Numbered from the stretch's first letter, positions 14,087 through 22,636 are shown. The stretch: DNA of 37,871 nucleotides from JBOGOC01 sp050747525 (GCA_050747525.1 JBOGOC010000033.1:1-37871), one strand, 5' to 3'. Notes: generated by a model not told the origin, from the sequence alone. Numbers and translations are program-made.

Positions 14087-15742
14087 CTATCGCGTTGCCG
14101 CTTTGACCTGACGTGTCTCCAGAAGCCCGGGGTCCGCGTCGCGCCAGTAGCGCTTCGCCGTTTGCACCTCACGGGCGGCCCCCTCCTCGTCCCCCTTGTG
14201 GCGCAGGACGAGCGCGAGGGTGAAGTGGCTGCCCCCGTACGCCTCGTCGTGCTCCATCATCTGTGTGGCCATGAACTCGGCAAGCTCCCAGTCTCCCGCG
14301 TCCATGGCGGCTCGCGCGAGCGACTCGAGGCGGAAGAGGGCCTGCGACCAGGCGTCCGGGCCGGGGGTCGCGCGGAGCGCGCGCACCACTTCCTTCAGGA
14401 TGGTCCGGCCCTCGTCGCGCTTCCCCGTGCGGAGCAGAAGGTCCCCCTCCAGCGCCTGGACCCAGGGTTCCACGATGGATCGGGACGGATCGAGGCCGAT
14501 GGTCAGTTGCGGCACGGTCTCCAGCTCGCGGCGCGCCGCCTTCAGCTCCTTCGCTGCGTCATCGGATCGTCCGAGGGCCAGGAGCGCCTGGCCCGCAAGC
14601 GCGTGGCCGACGGTGCGCGACTGCGGATAGCCGGTGGTGGTCAGGGCGCGCGCTTCGTCCAGGGCCTCCTGGTAGCGCCCTCCGTGCATGAGAAAGCCCG
14701 GCAGCTCGCGCATGTTGAAGGCCCTGTAGGCGCTCAGGGGCGGGAGGGCCGCCGACTCGCGCAGCGTCTTCTCGGCCAGCTCCATCTGGCCCTTGTGCTC
14801 GTAGCAGCTGGCCAGCAGGTCCAGATTGTGGGCGTGGTGCCAGTCCAGGGCCGGGTCGATCTTCTCGGCGGCATAGTAGGCGCGCTCGAGCTCGTTGGTC
14901 TTCTTGAACTGGACGATCGCGTCGTCCACGCGTCCCACCCTGCGCAGGTCGTGCGCCCACATGTGGGCGGCGTGGGGGATGGACGGCGCCAGGCGCGCGT
15001 AGACCTCGCCATGCTCGAGCGCCTTGTCGATGCGCCCGATTGTCTCGTAGGAATGAACGAGGTAGTGGTGGGCCGTGGCGTGGTCGGGGACGAGCCTCAG
15101 CACCTCCTGGTAGAACGCCACGGAAGACGCGCCACCCCGCTGGCCCCGGCCCGAGGCGTTGGTCTCCTCGGCGTTGCCGCGCAGCACCCACAACGCGGCA
15201 TCGTCGAGGTCCTTGGCCAGGGCGGCATCGAGGGCCTTCTTGTATGCCAGGAACAGGCCCGCGTCCTTGATGTCGGCGATCGCCGCGAGCTGCTTCTCGC
15301 GGATGTCGATGCGGCGGCGCTCGCGATCGCTGGCCTTGGAGGCGAGCGACTTGGCGTTCTCGAGGGACAGGCGGGCCCCCTCCGGGTTCTCGAGCCCCGA
15401 CTGCACGTAGCTCAATCCCAGGTGGGCCATGACCATGTCGGGGTCCAGTCGAAGCGCCTGCTGGAACGACCGGGAGGCCTCGATCCACACGTACGATTCG
15501 AGGTAGTTGAGCCCCTGATCGTAGAAGGCCTGCGCCTCCGCCGACTTCGTGGTGACCGTCTCGTGCGAGTTGCCGACCCCCTGCCGTAGGGGAACGGGGC
15601 GCTCCAGCAGCTCGGCCGGCACGTAGCTCGGCGGCATGGCGCAACCGGCATGGGGATCCTCCTGGGCCACGGAGACGGAACCGGGCACCAGGGCCAGGAT
15701 CAGGCACGCCGACGGGAGAAGAGCCGAAGTCGATCGGTTCAT
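14087..15742 (-). CDS. Exported tetratricopeptide-repeat protein
   Basis: A 551-residue protein with a signal peptide (LLPSACLILALVPGSVSVA, cleavage near residue 26) followed by a mature domain built of TPR-like helix pairs. Examples are QAFYDQGLNYLESYVWIEASRSFQQALRLDP (about 70-100) and later AHMWAHDLRRVGRVDDAIVQFKKT, LDLLASCYEHKGQMELAEKTLR, and HFTLALVLRHKGDEEGAAREV. Cys34 follows the cleavage region but there is no lipobox. TPR proteins of this layout are common periplasmic or outer-membrane-associated scaffolds in large-genome soil bacteria; the partner is unknown. It ends ten bases before the alcohol dehydrogenase. The equally long open frame on the other strand is a GC-driven shadow. 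Confidence 0.88.
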   Translation of the reverse strand: MNRSTSALLPSACLILALVPGSVSVAQEDPHAGCAMPPSYVPAELLERPVPLRQGVGNSHETVTTKSAEAQAFYDQGLNYLESYVWIEASRSFQQALRLDPDMVMAHLGLSYVQSGLENPEGARLSLENAKSLASKASDRERRRIDIREKQLAAIADIKDAGLFLAYKKALDAALAKDLDDAALWVLRGNAEETNASGRGQRGGASSVAFYQEVLRLVPDHATAHHYLVHSYETIGRIDKALEHGEVYARLAPSIPHAAHMWAHDLRRVGRVDDAIVQFKKTNELERAYYAAEKIDPALDWHHAHNLDLLASCYEHKGQMELAEKTLRESAALPPLSAYRAFNMRELPGFLMHGGRYQEALDEARALTTTGYPQSRTVGHALAGQALLALGRSDDAAKELKAARRELETVPQLTIGLDPSRSIVEPWVQALEGDLLLRTGKRDEGRTILKEVVRALRATPGPDAWSQALFRLESLARAAMDAGDWELAEFMATQMMEHDEAYGGSHFTLALVLRHKGDEEGAAREVQTAKRYWRDADPGLLETRQVKAATR

Positions 15743-15746
15743 GTGG

Positions 15747-16172
15747 TCATTCCTTGTAGGTCGCCGCTCCGGCGAGCGTGGCGAGAATGGATGTCACGAG
15801 CTGATACGCGGCTGCAATCAACCACAGCGAGACGCTGAAGAAGCCCAGCGGTATGAACTGCGCGGGGCCGGTCAACGAGAGGGCGATCCAGCTGATGATG
15901 CCGGCCCAGATCGCCGTCCGGGGACCGGGACCGTAGCGAGCCCGCATCATGACATACAGGAACATGGCCACGAAGCCACGCCCCAGGTCGAAGAGCACGA
16001 AGTAGAACAGCCCCGTGGCCGAGTGCTGGGGCTCGGGGACCCCCAGCCGCGCGTACACGTCCTCCCATTGGCGGCGCACCAGGACCTCGTGCAGGAACCC
16101 ATCGGACAGAAAGTCGATCACGGTGGCGATGAGGGCGCCGATCATGAAACGCTGCCAGTTGACGCGTGTCAT
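15747..16172 (-). CDS. Small hypothetical membrane protein (4 TM)
   Basis: A 141-residue inner-membrane protein with about four hydrophobic spans: FMIGALIATVIDFL, LFYFVLFDLGRGFVAMFLYVMM, AIWAGIISWIALSL and FFSVSLWLIAAAYQLV. A charged loop (EVLVRRQWEDVYARLG) separates the first two. No family recognised. The ATG at 16172 overlaps the stop of the CPBP gene as ATGA and has GGGAGG seven bases upstream, so it is preferred to the ATG at 16178. It is followed four bases later by the TPR gene, all in one transcript. Confidence 0.8.
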   Translation of the reverse strand: MTRVNWQRFMIGALIATVIDFLSDGFLHEVLVRRQWEDVYARLGVPEPQHSATGLFYFVLFDLGRGFVAMFLYVMMRARYGPGPRTAIWAGIISWIALSLTGPAQFIPLGFFSVSLWLIAAAYQLVTSILATLAGAATYKE

Positions 16173-17077
16173 ATCCATGCCTCCCTTTCGCGGACGGCCA
16201 TCGAGGCCGCGCGCTCGGTTTCCAGGACCCGGGACAGCCTTCGGAAGCCCCAGACGGCGCCGGCGCCGAAGATCACCGCCACGGCGCACGCCACCAGGAA
16301 TCCCGGGTCCCCCAGGGCCGCGGTGAGGCTTCCGTGCGTCGAGCGCGGGCCGGGCCGTGCGGAGAGCCACCAGATCCAGACGATGCCGATGGCGTCCCCG
16401 GTCGCGTGCAGGACGACTCCGGGACTGATGGAATCCACCATGTGCACCAGGATACCGTAGACGACCGAAGCGGCCACGATGAAGAACATGCGGGCGATCG
16501 TCATGCTGGGCTGCCAGTCGGTCAGGTGCGCCAGGCCGAAGACGGCGCTCACGACCAGAATGGCGGGGACCACGCCGTGGCGCCGCTCGATCGGGCCCTG
16601 CATGAAGCCCCGGAAAGCGGCCTCCTCCACGATCCCGGCCACGGCGGATGCCATGAGCAGGATGCAGAGCAACGTGAAGAAGGGAAGAGGCTGCAGCACC
16701 TCCGGGATGTCGTAATGCAGCGGGGCCAGGCGCCCCACCACCCAGTGCAGCGCGTAGCTGCTGGTCATCCCCAGATAGCCCGCCACCAGCGCCCAGCGCC
16801 AGACCGCGGCCGAAAGCCGCCGCGCCCGCAGGCCGCTGCACCGATCGTCGGCCGTAGCGCGAGGCGCCCACCGTCCGTTCATGTACTGCCAGAACAGCCA
16901 CATGTAGCCGGCCAGCAGCGGGACGCTCCACGGGACCGCGGGCCACAGCTTCAGGTTGGCGAAGATGAGCGGCCCCGTCATCAGGCCCCCGGCGGTGAGC
17001 ACCGCGCATCCGGCCAGGACCGCGCGGATCGACACGGGGAGCCGGCGCCAGGCGCGCAGGTACGCGGGGGTTTCCAT
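16169..17077 (-). CDS. CPBP-family intramembrane protease
   Basis: A 302-residue polytopic membrane protein with the complete CPBP signature: VEEAAFRG (EExxxR, about residues 150-156), FGLAHLTDW (FxxxH) and HATGDAIG (HxxxD/N). About seven to eight hydrophobic spans surround them. The group contains glutamate-type intramembrane peptidases that act on membrane or peptide substrates, sometimes linked to bacteriocin self-protection. The ATG at 17077 shares a base with the preceding stop (TGATG) and its own stop overlaps the next start (ATGA). It is therefore translationally coupled on both sides, in the dehydratase-to-YciI operon. Confidence 0.9.
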   Translation of the reverse strand: METPAYLRAWRRLPVSIRAVLAGCAVLTAGGLMTGPLIFANLKLWPAVPWSVPLLAGYMWLFWQYMNGRWAPRATADDRCSGLRARRLSAAVWRWALVAGYLGMTSSYALHWVVGRLAPLHYDIPEVLQPLPFFTLLCILLMASAVAGIVEEAAFRGFMQGPIERRHGVVPAILVVSAVFGLAHLTDWQPSMTIARMFFIVAASVVYGILVHMVDSISPGVVLHATGDAIGIVWIWWLSARPGPRSTHGSLTAALGDPGFLVACAVAVIFGAGAVWGFRRLSRVLETERAASMAVREREAWI

Positions 17078-17622
17078 CACGATGGCTCCGCGAGGCTTCT
17101 CAGCTTCAGGACGGTGTTCCAGTTGCGGCCGGTGCAGCGTGTCTCGAGCTTCCTCTCGATCAGGGCCGTCGTGAGGCGCGACCGGCCGACGCCGTCGGGA
17201 TAGACGGCATAGACGTGACGGCTGCCGCCCTTCACCACCTCGCGGCCCGTGATCGCCTTCTGCAGGGCCGTGACCTGCGCGCGGCCGGGAGCCTCTTTCG
17301 TGAAGAGGACCAGCAGATGGCCCGGGTCGCGCACGGCTTCGCCGGGGAAGGGATTGCCGGCGATGACTTTCTTCCATTCGGCGGCGGTGCGCACGAAGAA
17401 GTCGGTCTGCAGGCCGAGCTGCTTCGCGGCGGCGTCTTCCAGAAGCTTCTCCAGCCGCGCGGGCGTTCCGGCATCGCTTCGAAACACGACGTTGCCGCTC
17501 TGGAGCAGCGACTGGACGTCACTCAGGCCGAGCGCGGCCAGGAGGTCGCGCAGCTCCGCCATGCCGACCATGTTGCTCCCCGCGACGTTGACCGCCCGCA
17601 GGAGGCCGATGTGCGCCGTCAT
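17077..17622 (-). CDS. DUF1697 family protein
   Basis: A 181-residue soluble protein with the DUF1697 layout: HIGLLRAVNVAGSNMVGMAELRDLL at the N-terminus, then QSLLQSGNVVFRSD, and RTAAEWKKVIAGNPF in the middle, and TRCTGRNWNTVLKL near the end. The family is widespread; its function is not established. The ATG at 17622 overlaps the stop of the membrane-protein gene upstream as ATGA and the stop overlaps the CPBP start. A longer frame starting further upstream lies inside that upstream gene and is rejected. Confidence 0.9.
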   Translation of the reverse strand: MTAHIGLLRAVNVAGSNMVGMAELRDLLAALGLSDVQSLLQSGNVVFRSDAGTPARLEKLLEDAAAKQLGLQTDFFVRTAAEWKKVIAGNPFPGEAVRDPGHLLVLFTKEAPGRAQVTALQKAITGREVVKGGSRHVYAVYPDGVGRSRLTTALIERKLETRCTGRNWNTVLKLRSLAEPS

Positions 17623-18104
17623 CGCCAGTGCTTCGCGAGGATGAGGAAGGTCACGTAGTGCGTCACCAGGAGTGAGGGCACCCAGAACGCCGGGATCCAG
17701 TACGCCGCGCCCATATGGATGGGTGCGTTGTGAATGGTCGCCAGGGTGATCGCCGACACCAGGTCCAGCGTGCCGAAGATGTTGAACACCCACACTAGAA
17801 GGCGGTTCCCCTTCCAACCGCGGGCCACGAAGGGTATGGCCGTGAAGGCCAGCAGCGCGGTGACCAGATCGCCGAAGGCCGCCGGCCTGGCGAAGGCCAG
17901 AGGCATGCCGGGATAGACGGCCCCCGGAGCCAGGAACATGAGCCCCAGGTGGCGGAGCGAATGCAGCAGCAGGATCGGGAGCAGGACGTTTCGCGGGCTC
18001 AGCTGCCCGAGCCTCGGCAGCAGGTACAGGCGTGCCGCCACGTAGAACACCACGGTGGTCGCGAAGAGATTGAAGGTCAGGATGGGGTTGAAGGGAACTC
18101 GCAC
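17619..18104 (-). CDS. Hypothetical membrane protein (4-5 TM)
   Basis: A 161-residue integral membrane protein with four to five hydrophobic segments: ILTFNLFATTVVFYVAARLYL, VLLPILLLHSLRHLGLMFL, FGDLVTALLAFTAIPFVA, LLVWVFNIFGTLDLVSAITLA and WVPSLLVTHYVTFLILA. Conserved-looking polar positions in spans (LLHSLRHLG, TLDLVSA, HYV) could be functional, but I recognise no family. It follows the dehydratase gene by seven bases and overlaps the DUF1697 start, so it is the second gene of a tight operon. Confidence 0.8.
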   Translation of the reverse strand: MRVPFNPILTFNLFATTVVFYVAARLYLLPRLGQLSPRNVLLPILLLHSLRHLGLMFLAPGAVYPGMPLAFARPAAFGDLVTALLAFTAIPFVARGWKGNRLLVWVFNIFGTLDLVSAITLATIHNAPIHMGAAYWIPAFWVPSLLVTHYVTFLILAKHWR

Positions 18105-18111
18105 GGGGCTC

Positions 18112-19086
18112 TCATGGGGCGGTGATCAGCTCCGCGAACTTGTTCAGATCGATGTTGCCGCCCGAGACGACGCACACGATGGGTCCCTGGCCGGCCTTGC
18201 CGGTCAGCGCGGCCGCGAGGGGCAGGGCGCCCGCCCCCTCCGAGATGACGCGTGCCTGCTCGGCCATGAGCCGCATGGCCTGGCGGGTCTGCTCCAGACT
18301 CACCACGATGCTGCCGTCCACCACCGGCTTCATGCGCTCCCACATGCGGGGGAACATGCTCTGGCCGCCGGCCCCATCCACGAACGAAGCCTTCCATTCG
18401 GGGAACGCCTGCGGAGAGCCCTTGCTGAACGAGAGCGCGGCGGGCGCGGCGGTCTCGGGCTCGGCCCCCAGCACCCTGGCCTGAGGCTTGAGCGCCTTGA
18501 TGGCGCTCCCCACGCCCACGATGAGCCCACCGCCGCCGATGCCGGCGATGACCGTCTCGGTGTCGGGCGCGTCTTCCAGGATCTCCAGCCCCATCGTGGC
18601 ATGGCCCGTGATGAAATGATGATCGTCGAAGGGGTGGATGAACGTCCCCTCCACGCCGGGATACTCGCGGTCCTCGAGCGCCTTCCACGCGACGTCGTAG
18701 GGGACCGGCACGAGGCGCGCCCCGAGCGCCTTCATCCGGGCGATCTTTGCGGCCGGAGCCGTCTCCACCACCACGACCGCGCAGGGGACCCCCGCCTGCC
18801 GTGCCGCGTAGGCGACCCCCTGGCCCGCGTTGCCGGCGCTGATCGTCCAGACGCCGCGCTTGCGCTCCGACTCGGAGAGCATGGCCACGGCATTGGCGGC
18901 GCCCCTCAGCTTGTAGGCATTGATGGGCTGCAGGTTTTCCAGCTTCAGCCGGATGTCGGGCTGGCCCGGCCCCAGCGGCAGTCGGATCAGCGGCGTGCGC
19001 ACGATGGTTTTTGCGATGCGCTCGCGCGCTTCGCGGATCTCGTTGAGTTCGATGGGGCGGACAGGAGGAGCGTTCGATGCAGGCAT
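18112..19086 (-). CDS. PLP-dependent threonine/serine dehydratase family protein
   Basis: A 324-residue fold-type II PLP enzyme of the threonine dehydratase branch. It has NAYKLRGAANA (Lys forming the internal aldimine, in place of the commoner SFKxRGA), SAGNAGQGVAYAAR for the PLP phosphate/substrate loop, GIGGGGLIVGVG as the phosphate-binding Gly loop, and VVSGGNIDLNKF near the C-terminus. It lacks the ACT-like regulatory domain of biosynthetic IlvA, so it is probably catabolic or a serine/threo-hydroxyaspartate type. The ATG at 19086 is preferred to an upstream TTG at 19122 (GGGGAG 9-12 bases ahead). It is the promoter-proximal gene of a ten-gene minus-strand run and is divergent from the AlkD-like gene. 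Confidence 0.9.
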   Translation of the reverse strand: MPASNAPPVRPIELNEIREARERIAKTIVRTPLIRLPLGPGQPDIRLKLENLQPINAYKLRGAANAVAMLSESERKRGVWTISAGNAGQGVAYAARQAGVPCAVVVVETAPAAKIARMKALGARLVPVPYDVAWKALEDREYPGVEGTFIHPFDDHHFITGHATMGLEILEDAPDTETVIAGIGGGGLIVGVGSAIKALKPQARVLGAEPETAAPAALSFSKGSPQAFPEWKASFVDGAGGQSMFPRMWERMKPVVDGSIVVSLEQTRQAMRLMAEQARVISEGAGALPLAAALTGKAGQGPIVCVVSGGNIDLNKFAELITAP

Positions 19087-19175
19087 GCCGTCAGTCTCCC
19101 CGGGCTCCGGCCCGCCTGTCAAGGGCCTTCATCTGATAGAGTGCCGCTCACACCACCGGCACAAGCGAGGCTGCC

Positions 19176-19874
19176 ATGGCGGCGAAGGCGGATGGCGTCC
19201 GCGAGGTCCTCAGCTGGCTCGAGCGCAAGGGGACCCGGCGCAATCGCGAGGGGCTGGCGCGCTACGGCATCACCGCCCCGAAGGCGTTCGGCGTGCCCAT
19301 GCGCGACATCCAGCAGCTCGGCAAGCGGCTGGGCAGCAACCACCAGCTGGCCGCCGAGCTCTGGGACACCGGCTGGTACGAGGCGCGCCTGCTGACGTCG
19401 TTCGTGGACGAGCCGGAGCGCGTCACCGCCGCGCAGATGGACCGGTGGGCGCGCGACTTCGACAACTGGGGCATCTGCGACACGCTCTGCTTCCACCTGT
19501 TCGACCGCGTCCCGCACGCCTGGCGCAAGGTGGAGCCATGGAGCCGCCGGCGCCAGGAGTTCGTCCGGCGCGCGGGTGTCGTGCTGCTGGCCTGCCTCGC
19601 CCTGCACGACAAGCGCGCCGCCGACGAGCCCTTCCTGCGATCTTTGAGCCTTCTCGAAGAGACGGCCGCCGACGATCGCAACTTCGTCAAGAAGGGAGTG
19701 AGCTGGGCGCTGCGCTCGATCGGCCATCGCAACCAGACGCTCCACGCCGCGGCCGTCGAGACGGCGAAGGGCCTGGCCGCGTCGGCGGAGGCGCCGGCAC
19801 GCTGGATTGGCAAAGACGTGCTGCGGGATCTGACGAGGCCGGCCGTGATGCGGCGGCTCGCCGCGAAGCGATGA
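19176..19874 (+). CDS. DNA alkylation repair protein, AlkD-like
   Basis: A 232-residue all-helical HEAT-like protein. Family marks include GLARYGITAPKAFGVPMRDIQQLGKRLG at the start, ELWDTGWYEARLLTSFV, DNWGICDTLCFHLF, and NFVKKGVSWALRSIGHRN. AlkD-type enzymes excise bulky or cationic N3/N7-alkylated purines by base excision without base flipping. The catalytic Trp/Asp pair expected around the WD...CD region (DNWGICD) is present. GAGG lies nine bases ahead of the ATG. It is divergent from the dehydratase gene and 21 bases ahead of the VOC gene. Confidence 0.92.
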   Translation: MAAKADGVREVLSWLERKGTRRNREGLARYGITAPKAFGVPMRDIQQLGKRLGSNHQLAAELWDTGWYEARLLTSFVDEPERVTAAQMDRWARDFDNWGICDTLCFHLFDRVPHAWRKVEPWSRRRQEFVRRAGVVLLACLALHDKRAADEPFLRSLSLLEETAADDRNFVKKGVSWALRSIGHRNQTLHAAAVETAKGLAASAEAPARWIGKDVLRDLTRPAVMRRLAAKR

Positions 19875-19895
19875 AGTTCTGAAGGAGGAGCGACC

Positions 19896-20665
19896 ATGAC
19901 GAGCACGGGCACGCGCAAGCCGGGAGAGTTCTGCTGGATCAACATCCTGACGCCGAAGCCGGACGAGGCACGGGCCTTCTTCGGCAAGGTGCTGGGCTGG
20001 ACGTACACCGGGATCCCGGGCATGGGGCACACCATCGAGGTGGATGGCAAGAGCATCGGCGGCCTGTTCGACCTGGCCGGGCCCAACACCCCGCCGGGGA
20101 CGCCGCCGGTCATCGGCGTGATGGTGAAGGTGGTGAGCGCCGACGACACCGTCCAGAAGGTGAATGCGCTGGGCGGCAAGGGGATGCCGGCGTTCGACAT
20201 CATGGACAACGGGCGCATGGCGGTCTGCTTCGATCCTCAGGGCGCCGGGTTCGACCTGTGGGAGCCGAAGGCCAAGCCCGGCATGGAAGTCGACTGCCGC
20301 CAGCCCGGCGCGCCGAGCTGGTTCGAGGCGATGCCCCCGACACCGACCGTGCGGTGGCCTTTTACACGAAGCTGTTCGGCTGGACCCCCGAGGCCAAGCC
20401 GATGCCGGGGATGAGCTACACCGCCTTCAAGATCGGCGACGACTACATCGCGGGAATGATGCAGCTCACCCCGCAGATGTCCGGGATCCGCCCGCAGTGG
20501 GTGACCTACTTCACCGTGAAGGACACCGACGCCACGGTGAAGCAGTCGACCGAGCTGGGAGGAAAGGTCACCCTGCCGGCGCAGAGCGTCCCCGGCGTGG
20601 GCCGCTTCGCCGGACTGGCGACCCCGCAGGGACTGGTCTTCCACATCATCGGCTACGAGGGCTGA
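19896..20665 (+). pseudogene. Tandem VOC (glyoxalase-like) protein with a one-base frameshift
   Basis: Two vicinal-oxygen-chelate domains that would make a protein of about 256 residues. The first frame (from ATG 19896, with GGAGGAG upstream) encodes FCWINILTPKPDEARAFFGKVLGW through PSWFEAMPP. The second domain (AVAFYTKLFGWTPEAKPMPG to VFHIIGYEG, ending 20665) is in the next frame. The break is at a run of five C at 20334-20338; adding one C restores PPDTDRAVAFY and a single frame. It may be a real slip or phase change, or a sequencing error. Family members bind a metal and act in glyoxal, dioxygenase or resistance chemistry. The 3' end overlaps the converging RibD-type gene by 13 bases. Confidence 0.85.
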
Positions 20666-21207
20666 CCTCGACTGAAGAACATGGCCACAGTGCCGGAGCT
20701 CCAGGTCTCGGCCTTGATCAGCTTGAGCGGCGTCCGTGGATGAGGCCGCCTGAACATCGGGTTGCCCTGTCCCAGCACGACGGGGGACACCAGCACGCGG
20801 TACTCGTCGATCAGGTTGTACCGGCCGAGCGTGGCCGCCAGCCCGGCGCTTCCGAAAAGGGCGATGTCCCTTCCCGGTTGCCGCTTGAGGTCCGTGATTT
20901 CCCCGACCACGTCGGCTCCCGCCAGCCGGGAGTTGTTCCAGTCCACCCGGCTCAGCGTGCTGGAGAAGACGAGCTTGGGCAGGGCGTTCAGGCGCTCGGC
21001 GTCAGGTCCGGACGCGTTTGGCCAGTGGGCGGCAAAGAGCTGGTAGGTCACTCGCCCCAGGACGATATCGTCGATGGACTGGAGCATTGCCGAGGCATAG
21101 CGGTCGAAGTCAGGGTCGGTGATCCGGGCCGTGTCGTCCAGCTCTCGACCGGGCCCCTCCATGAATCCATCGAGTGTCACGCTGATCTGCCAGAAAAGTC
21201 TCCGCAT
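20653..21207 (-). CDS. Dihydrofolate reductase-like (RibD C-terminal domain) protein
   Basis: A 184-residue protein with the RibD_C fold: QISVTLDGFMEGPG at the start, DIVLGRVTYQLFAAHWP, RDIALFGSAGLAATLGRYNLIDEYRVLVSPVVLGQGNPMF in the second half. These proteins are NADPH-dependent reductases related to DHFR/riboflavin reductase but usually have no proven substrate. It lies at the end of a chain of minus-strand genes, 15 bases after the DUF1801 gene, and converges on the VOC gene with a 13-base overlap. A second member, of different sequence, is at 26089-26604. Confidence 0.9.
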   Translation of the reverse strand: MRRLFWQISVTLDGFMEGPGRELDDTARITDPDFDRYASAMLQSIDDIVLGRVTYQLFAAHWPNASGPDAERLNALPKLVFSSTLSRVDWNNSRLAGADVVGEITDLKRQPGRDIALFGSAGLAATLGRYNLIDEYRVLVSPVVLGQGNPMFRRPHPRTPLKLIKAETWSSGTVAMFFSRGQPS

Positions 21208-21222
21208 GGCTTGCCCTCGTGC

Positions 21223-21567
21223 TCAACCGGCGTTCTCGGCGATCCGGGCCTTCACCAGCCTGCGCACCAGATCGGCCGGCAAGGGGGCGTCCGCCTGGAA
21301 GCGGATGGTCCCCTTGCTGGTGTCATATCCCTTCAGCTCGTCCTCGAAGCCGCCTGCCGCGCTCGAGCTCATGAGATAGAACGCGCAGTGGTTCGCCGTG
21401 GCGCCGAAGGCCACGAGCCCCTTCCCGTTGAGCCGGAAGGTGGGCAGCTGGTAGCTGATGCACTCCTCGGCTTCCGGCACGACCGACCTGATGGTCCTGC
21501 GCAACGTCTCGAGGGCCGCCCGCTTGTCCGCGCTCAGGGCGGCCAGGTACTCGTCGATGGTTCGCAT
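21223..21567 (-). CDS. DUF1801 (YdhG-like) protein
   Basis: A 114-residue protein with the DUF1801 signature: RAALETLRRTIRSVVPEAEECISYQLPTFRLNGKGLVAFGATANHCAFYLMS, then KGTIRFQADAPLPADLVRRLVKAR. The fold is frataxin-like; an iron role is sometimes suggested but unproven. The ATG at 21567 has GAGGAG overlapping the stop of the VOC gene, so the two are coupled. Confidence 0.88.
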   Translation of the reverse strand: MRTIDEYLAALSADKRAALETLRRTIRSVVPEAEECISYQLPTFRLNGKGLVAFGATANHCAFYLMSSSAAGGFEDELKGYDTSKGTIRFQADAPLPADLVRRLVKARIAENAG

Positions 21568-21570
21568 GGC

Positions 21571-21966
21571 TCACTCCTCGCCGGGGCGATACGTCCCGAA
21601 CGTCCAGGGATGTCCCTCCAGGTCGAGAGCATGGTAATCGCGTGAGCCGAAGTCGGTGTCCGTGGGCGGGCTGGTGATCTCGGCACCCGCCAGGCGCGCC
21701 CGCTCGCAATGGGCGTCCGGATCCTGGACCTGCACGTAGAGAGCCTGCGTGGCGCGACGCAGCGTCTTCGGGCTGTCCATGCCATCGTCGGGCCTGACCG
21801 AACCGAGCATGATGATGTCCGTGCCCAGCCTGAGCTGCGCGTGCCGCACCGATTCCCCCGATTCCGGCACCGAGAAGACCTCCACGAATCCGAAGGCCGC
21901 GGAGAGCCATCGAATGGCCTTGCGGGCTTCGTGATAACGGAGGAGGGGGATGATGGTCTGGGTCAC
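21571..21966 (-). CDS. VOC family (glyoxalase/bleomycin-resistance-like) protein
   Basis: A 131-residue single-domain VOC protein: TIIPLLRYHEARKAIRWLSAAFGFVEVF is the usual start, ALYVQVQDPDAHCERARLAGAEI the repeat, and HALDLEGHPWTFG the closing strand with a His-Glu pair. No clear dioxygenase or glyoxalase I signature singles out its reaction. The GTG at 21966 overlaps the stop of the GGCT-like gene as GTGA. Confidence 0.87.
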   Translation of the reverse strand: MTQTIIPLLRYHEARKAIRWLSAAFGFVEVFSVPESGESVRHAQLRLGTDIIMLGSVRPDDGMDSPKTLRRATQALYVQVQDPDAHCERARLAGAEITSPPTDTDFGSRDYHALDLEGHPWTFGTYRPGEE

Positions 21967-22358
21967 GGGATGGCTCTGATGCCGTCCGACGGCAGGCCGA
22001 GACGCTCGAGCACCGCACGCAGCTTTGCCGCATACGCGGGGTCGGGCTTTCCGGGAGCCACCCGGGAATTCCAGGCCGCGACCGTGCGGAGGATGCCGTC
22101 TTCGAACGAGGCGAGGAGCAGCTGCGGGCGATAGGTGTTGAGGCCGGGCTCGGCATAGAGGGACTGGATCTCCCGATCCGTCAGCGCGTACACCATGCCG
22201 AAGGCACGGGCGGACAGCCGGGGCTCGAGCACGGCGCGGCGGCCGATCCTGACCCCCCAGCCCGGCACAGAGGCCTTGCGCGGCGCCCTCGGCTCGACAC
22301 CCCTGGCGCGAAGGATGTCCGGGTCCATGAAGAGGCCATAGAAGAAGATGTTCGTCAT
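21963..22358 (-). CDS. Gamma-glutamylcyclotransferase-like (AIG2-type) protein
   Basis: A 131-residue protein opening with FFYGLFMDPDIL, the glycine/tyrosine turn (YG-x-L/F-M) that marks the gamma-glutamylcyclotransferase/AIG2 fold, and followed by ARAFGMVYALTDREIQSLYAEPG. These proteins convert gamma-glutamyl dipeptides to 5-oxoproline or have unknown related roles; I cannot place the catalytic Glu with certainty. The ATG at 22358 overlaps the DUF3303 stop as ATGA; the longer frame is inside that gene and is rejected. Confidence 0.78.
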   Translation of the reverse strand: MTNIFFYGLFMDPDILRARGVEPRAPRKASVPGWGVRIGRRAVLEPRLSARAFGMVYALTDREIQSLYAEPGLNTYRPQLLLASFEDGILRTVAAWNSRVAPGKPDPAYAAKLRAVLERLGLPSDGIRAIP

Positions 22359-22627
22359 GGCGCCGGCTCCACCCTGGCGGCCGCCTCCTGCGACGTGACG
22401 ACGGGGATGACCTCGAAGTCCACCAGGTCGGCCCAGCGCGCCATCCACGCGTCGAGGAGCGCCGGGTCCGCGCACTCCATCACCTGGTAGCACCGTGAGA
22501 GATCCGACGTCACCCAGCTCGCGAGGTAGGCGAGTCCGTCAGGAGCCAGTCGCCCTTCCTCGCGGAATCGACGGTACACGGGAGCGGCGTCACCGTCGCG
22601 GAAGCGCTCGATGATCATGTAGAGCAT
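22355..22627 (-). CDS. DUF3303 family protein
   Basis: A 90-residue protein matching the DUF3303 pattern as I recall it: MLYMIIERFRDGDAAPVYRRFREEGR, YLASWVTSDLSRCYQVMEC, and LVDFEVIPVVTS near the end. Fold is ferredoxin-like dimeric alpha/beta barrel; function unknown. It starts nine bases after the ICMT-like gene and overlaps the next gene by four bases, so it is part of the same transcript. Confidence 0.85.
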   Translation of the reverse strand: MLYMIIERFRDGDAAPVYRRFREEGRLAPDGLAYLASWVTSDLSRCYQVMECADPALLDAWMARWADLVDFEVIPVVTSQEAAARVEPAP

Positions 22628-22636
22628 GCGTGAAGT

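Noticed and set aside
13934..15589. A 551-codon plus-strand open frame opposite the TPR gene
   Set aside because: It is antisense to a gene with clear TPR repeats and signal peptide; its sequence is low-complexity and Gly/Arg/His/Val-rich, as expected from a GC-rich shadow.
15747..17009. A 420-codon frame ending in the small membrane protein
   Set aside because: Everything before about residue 278 is out of frame with the CPBP gene; the ATGA-coupled start at 16172 fits better.
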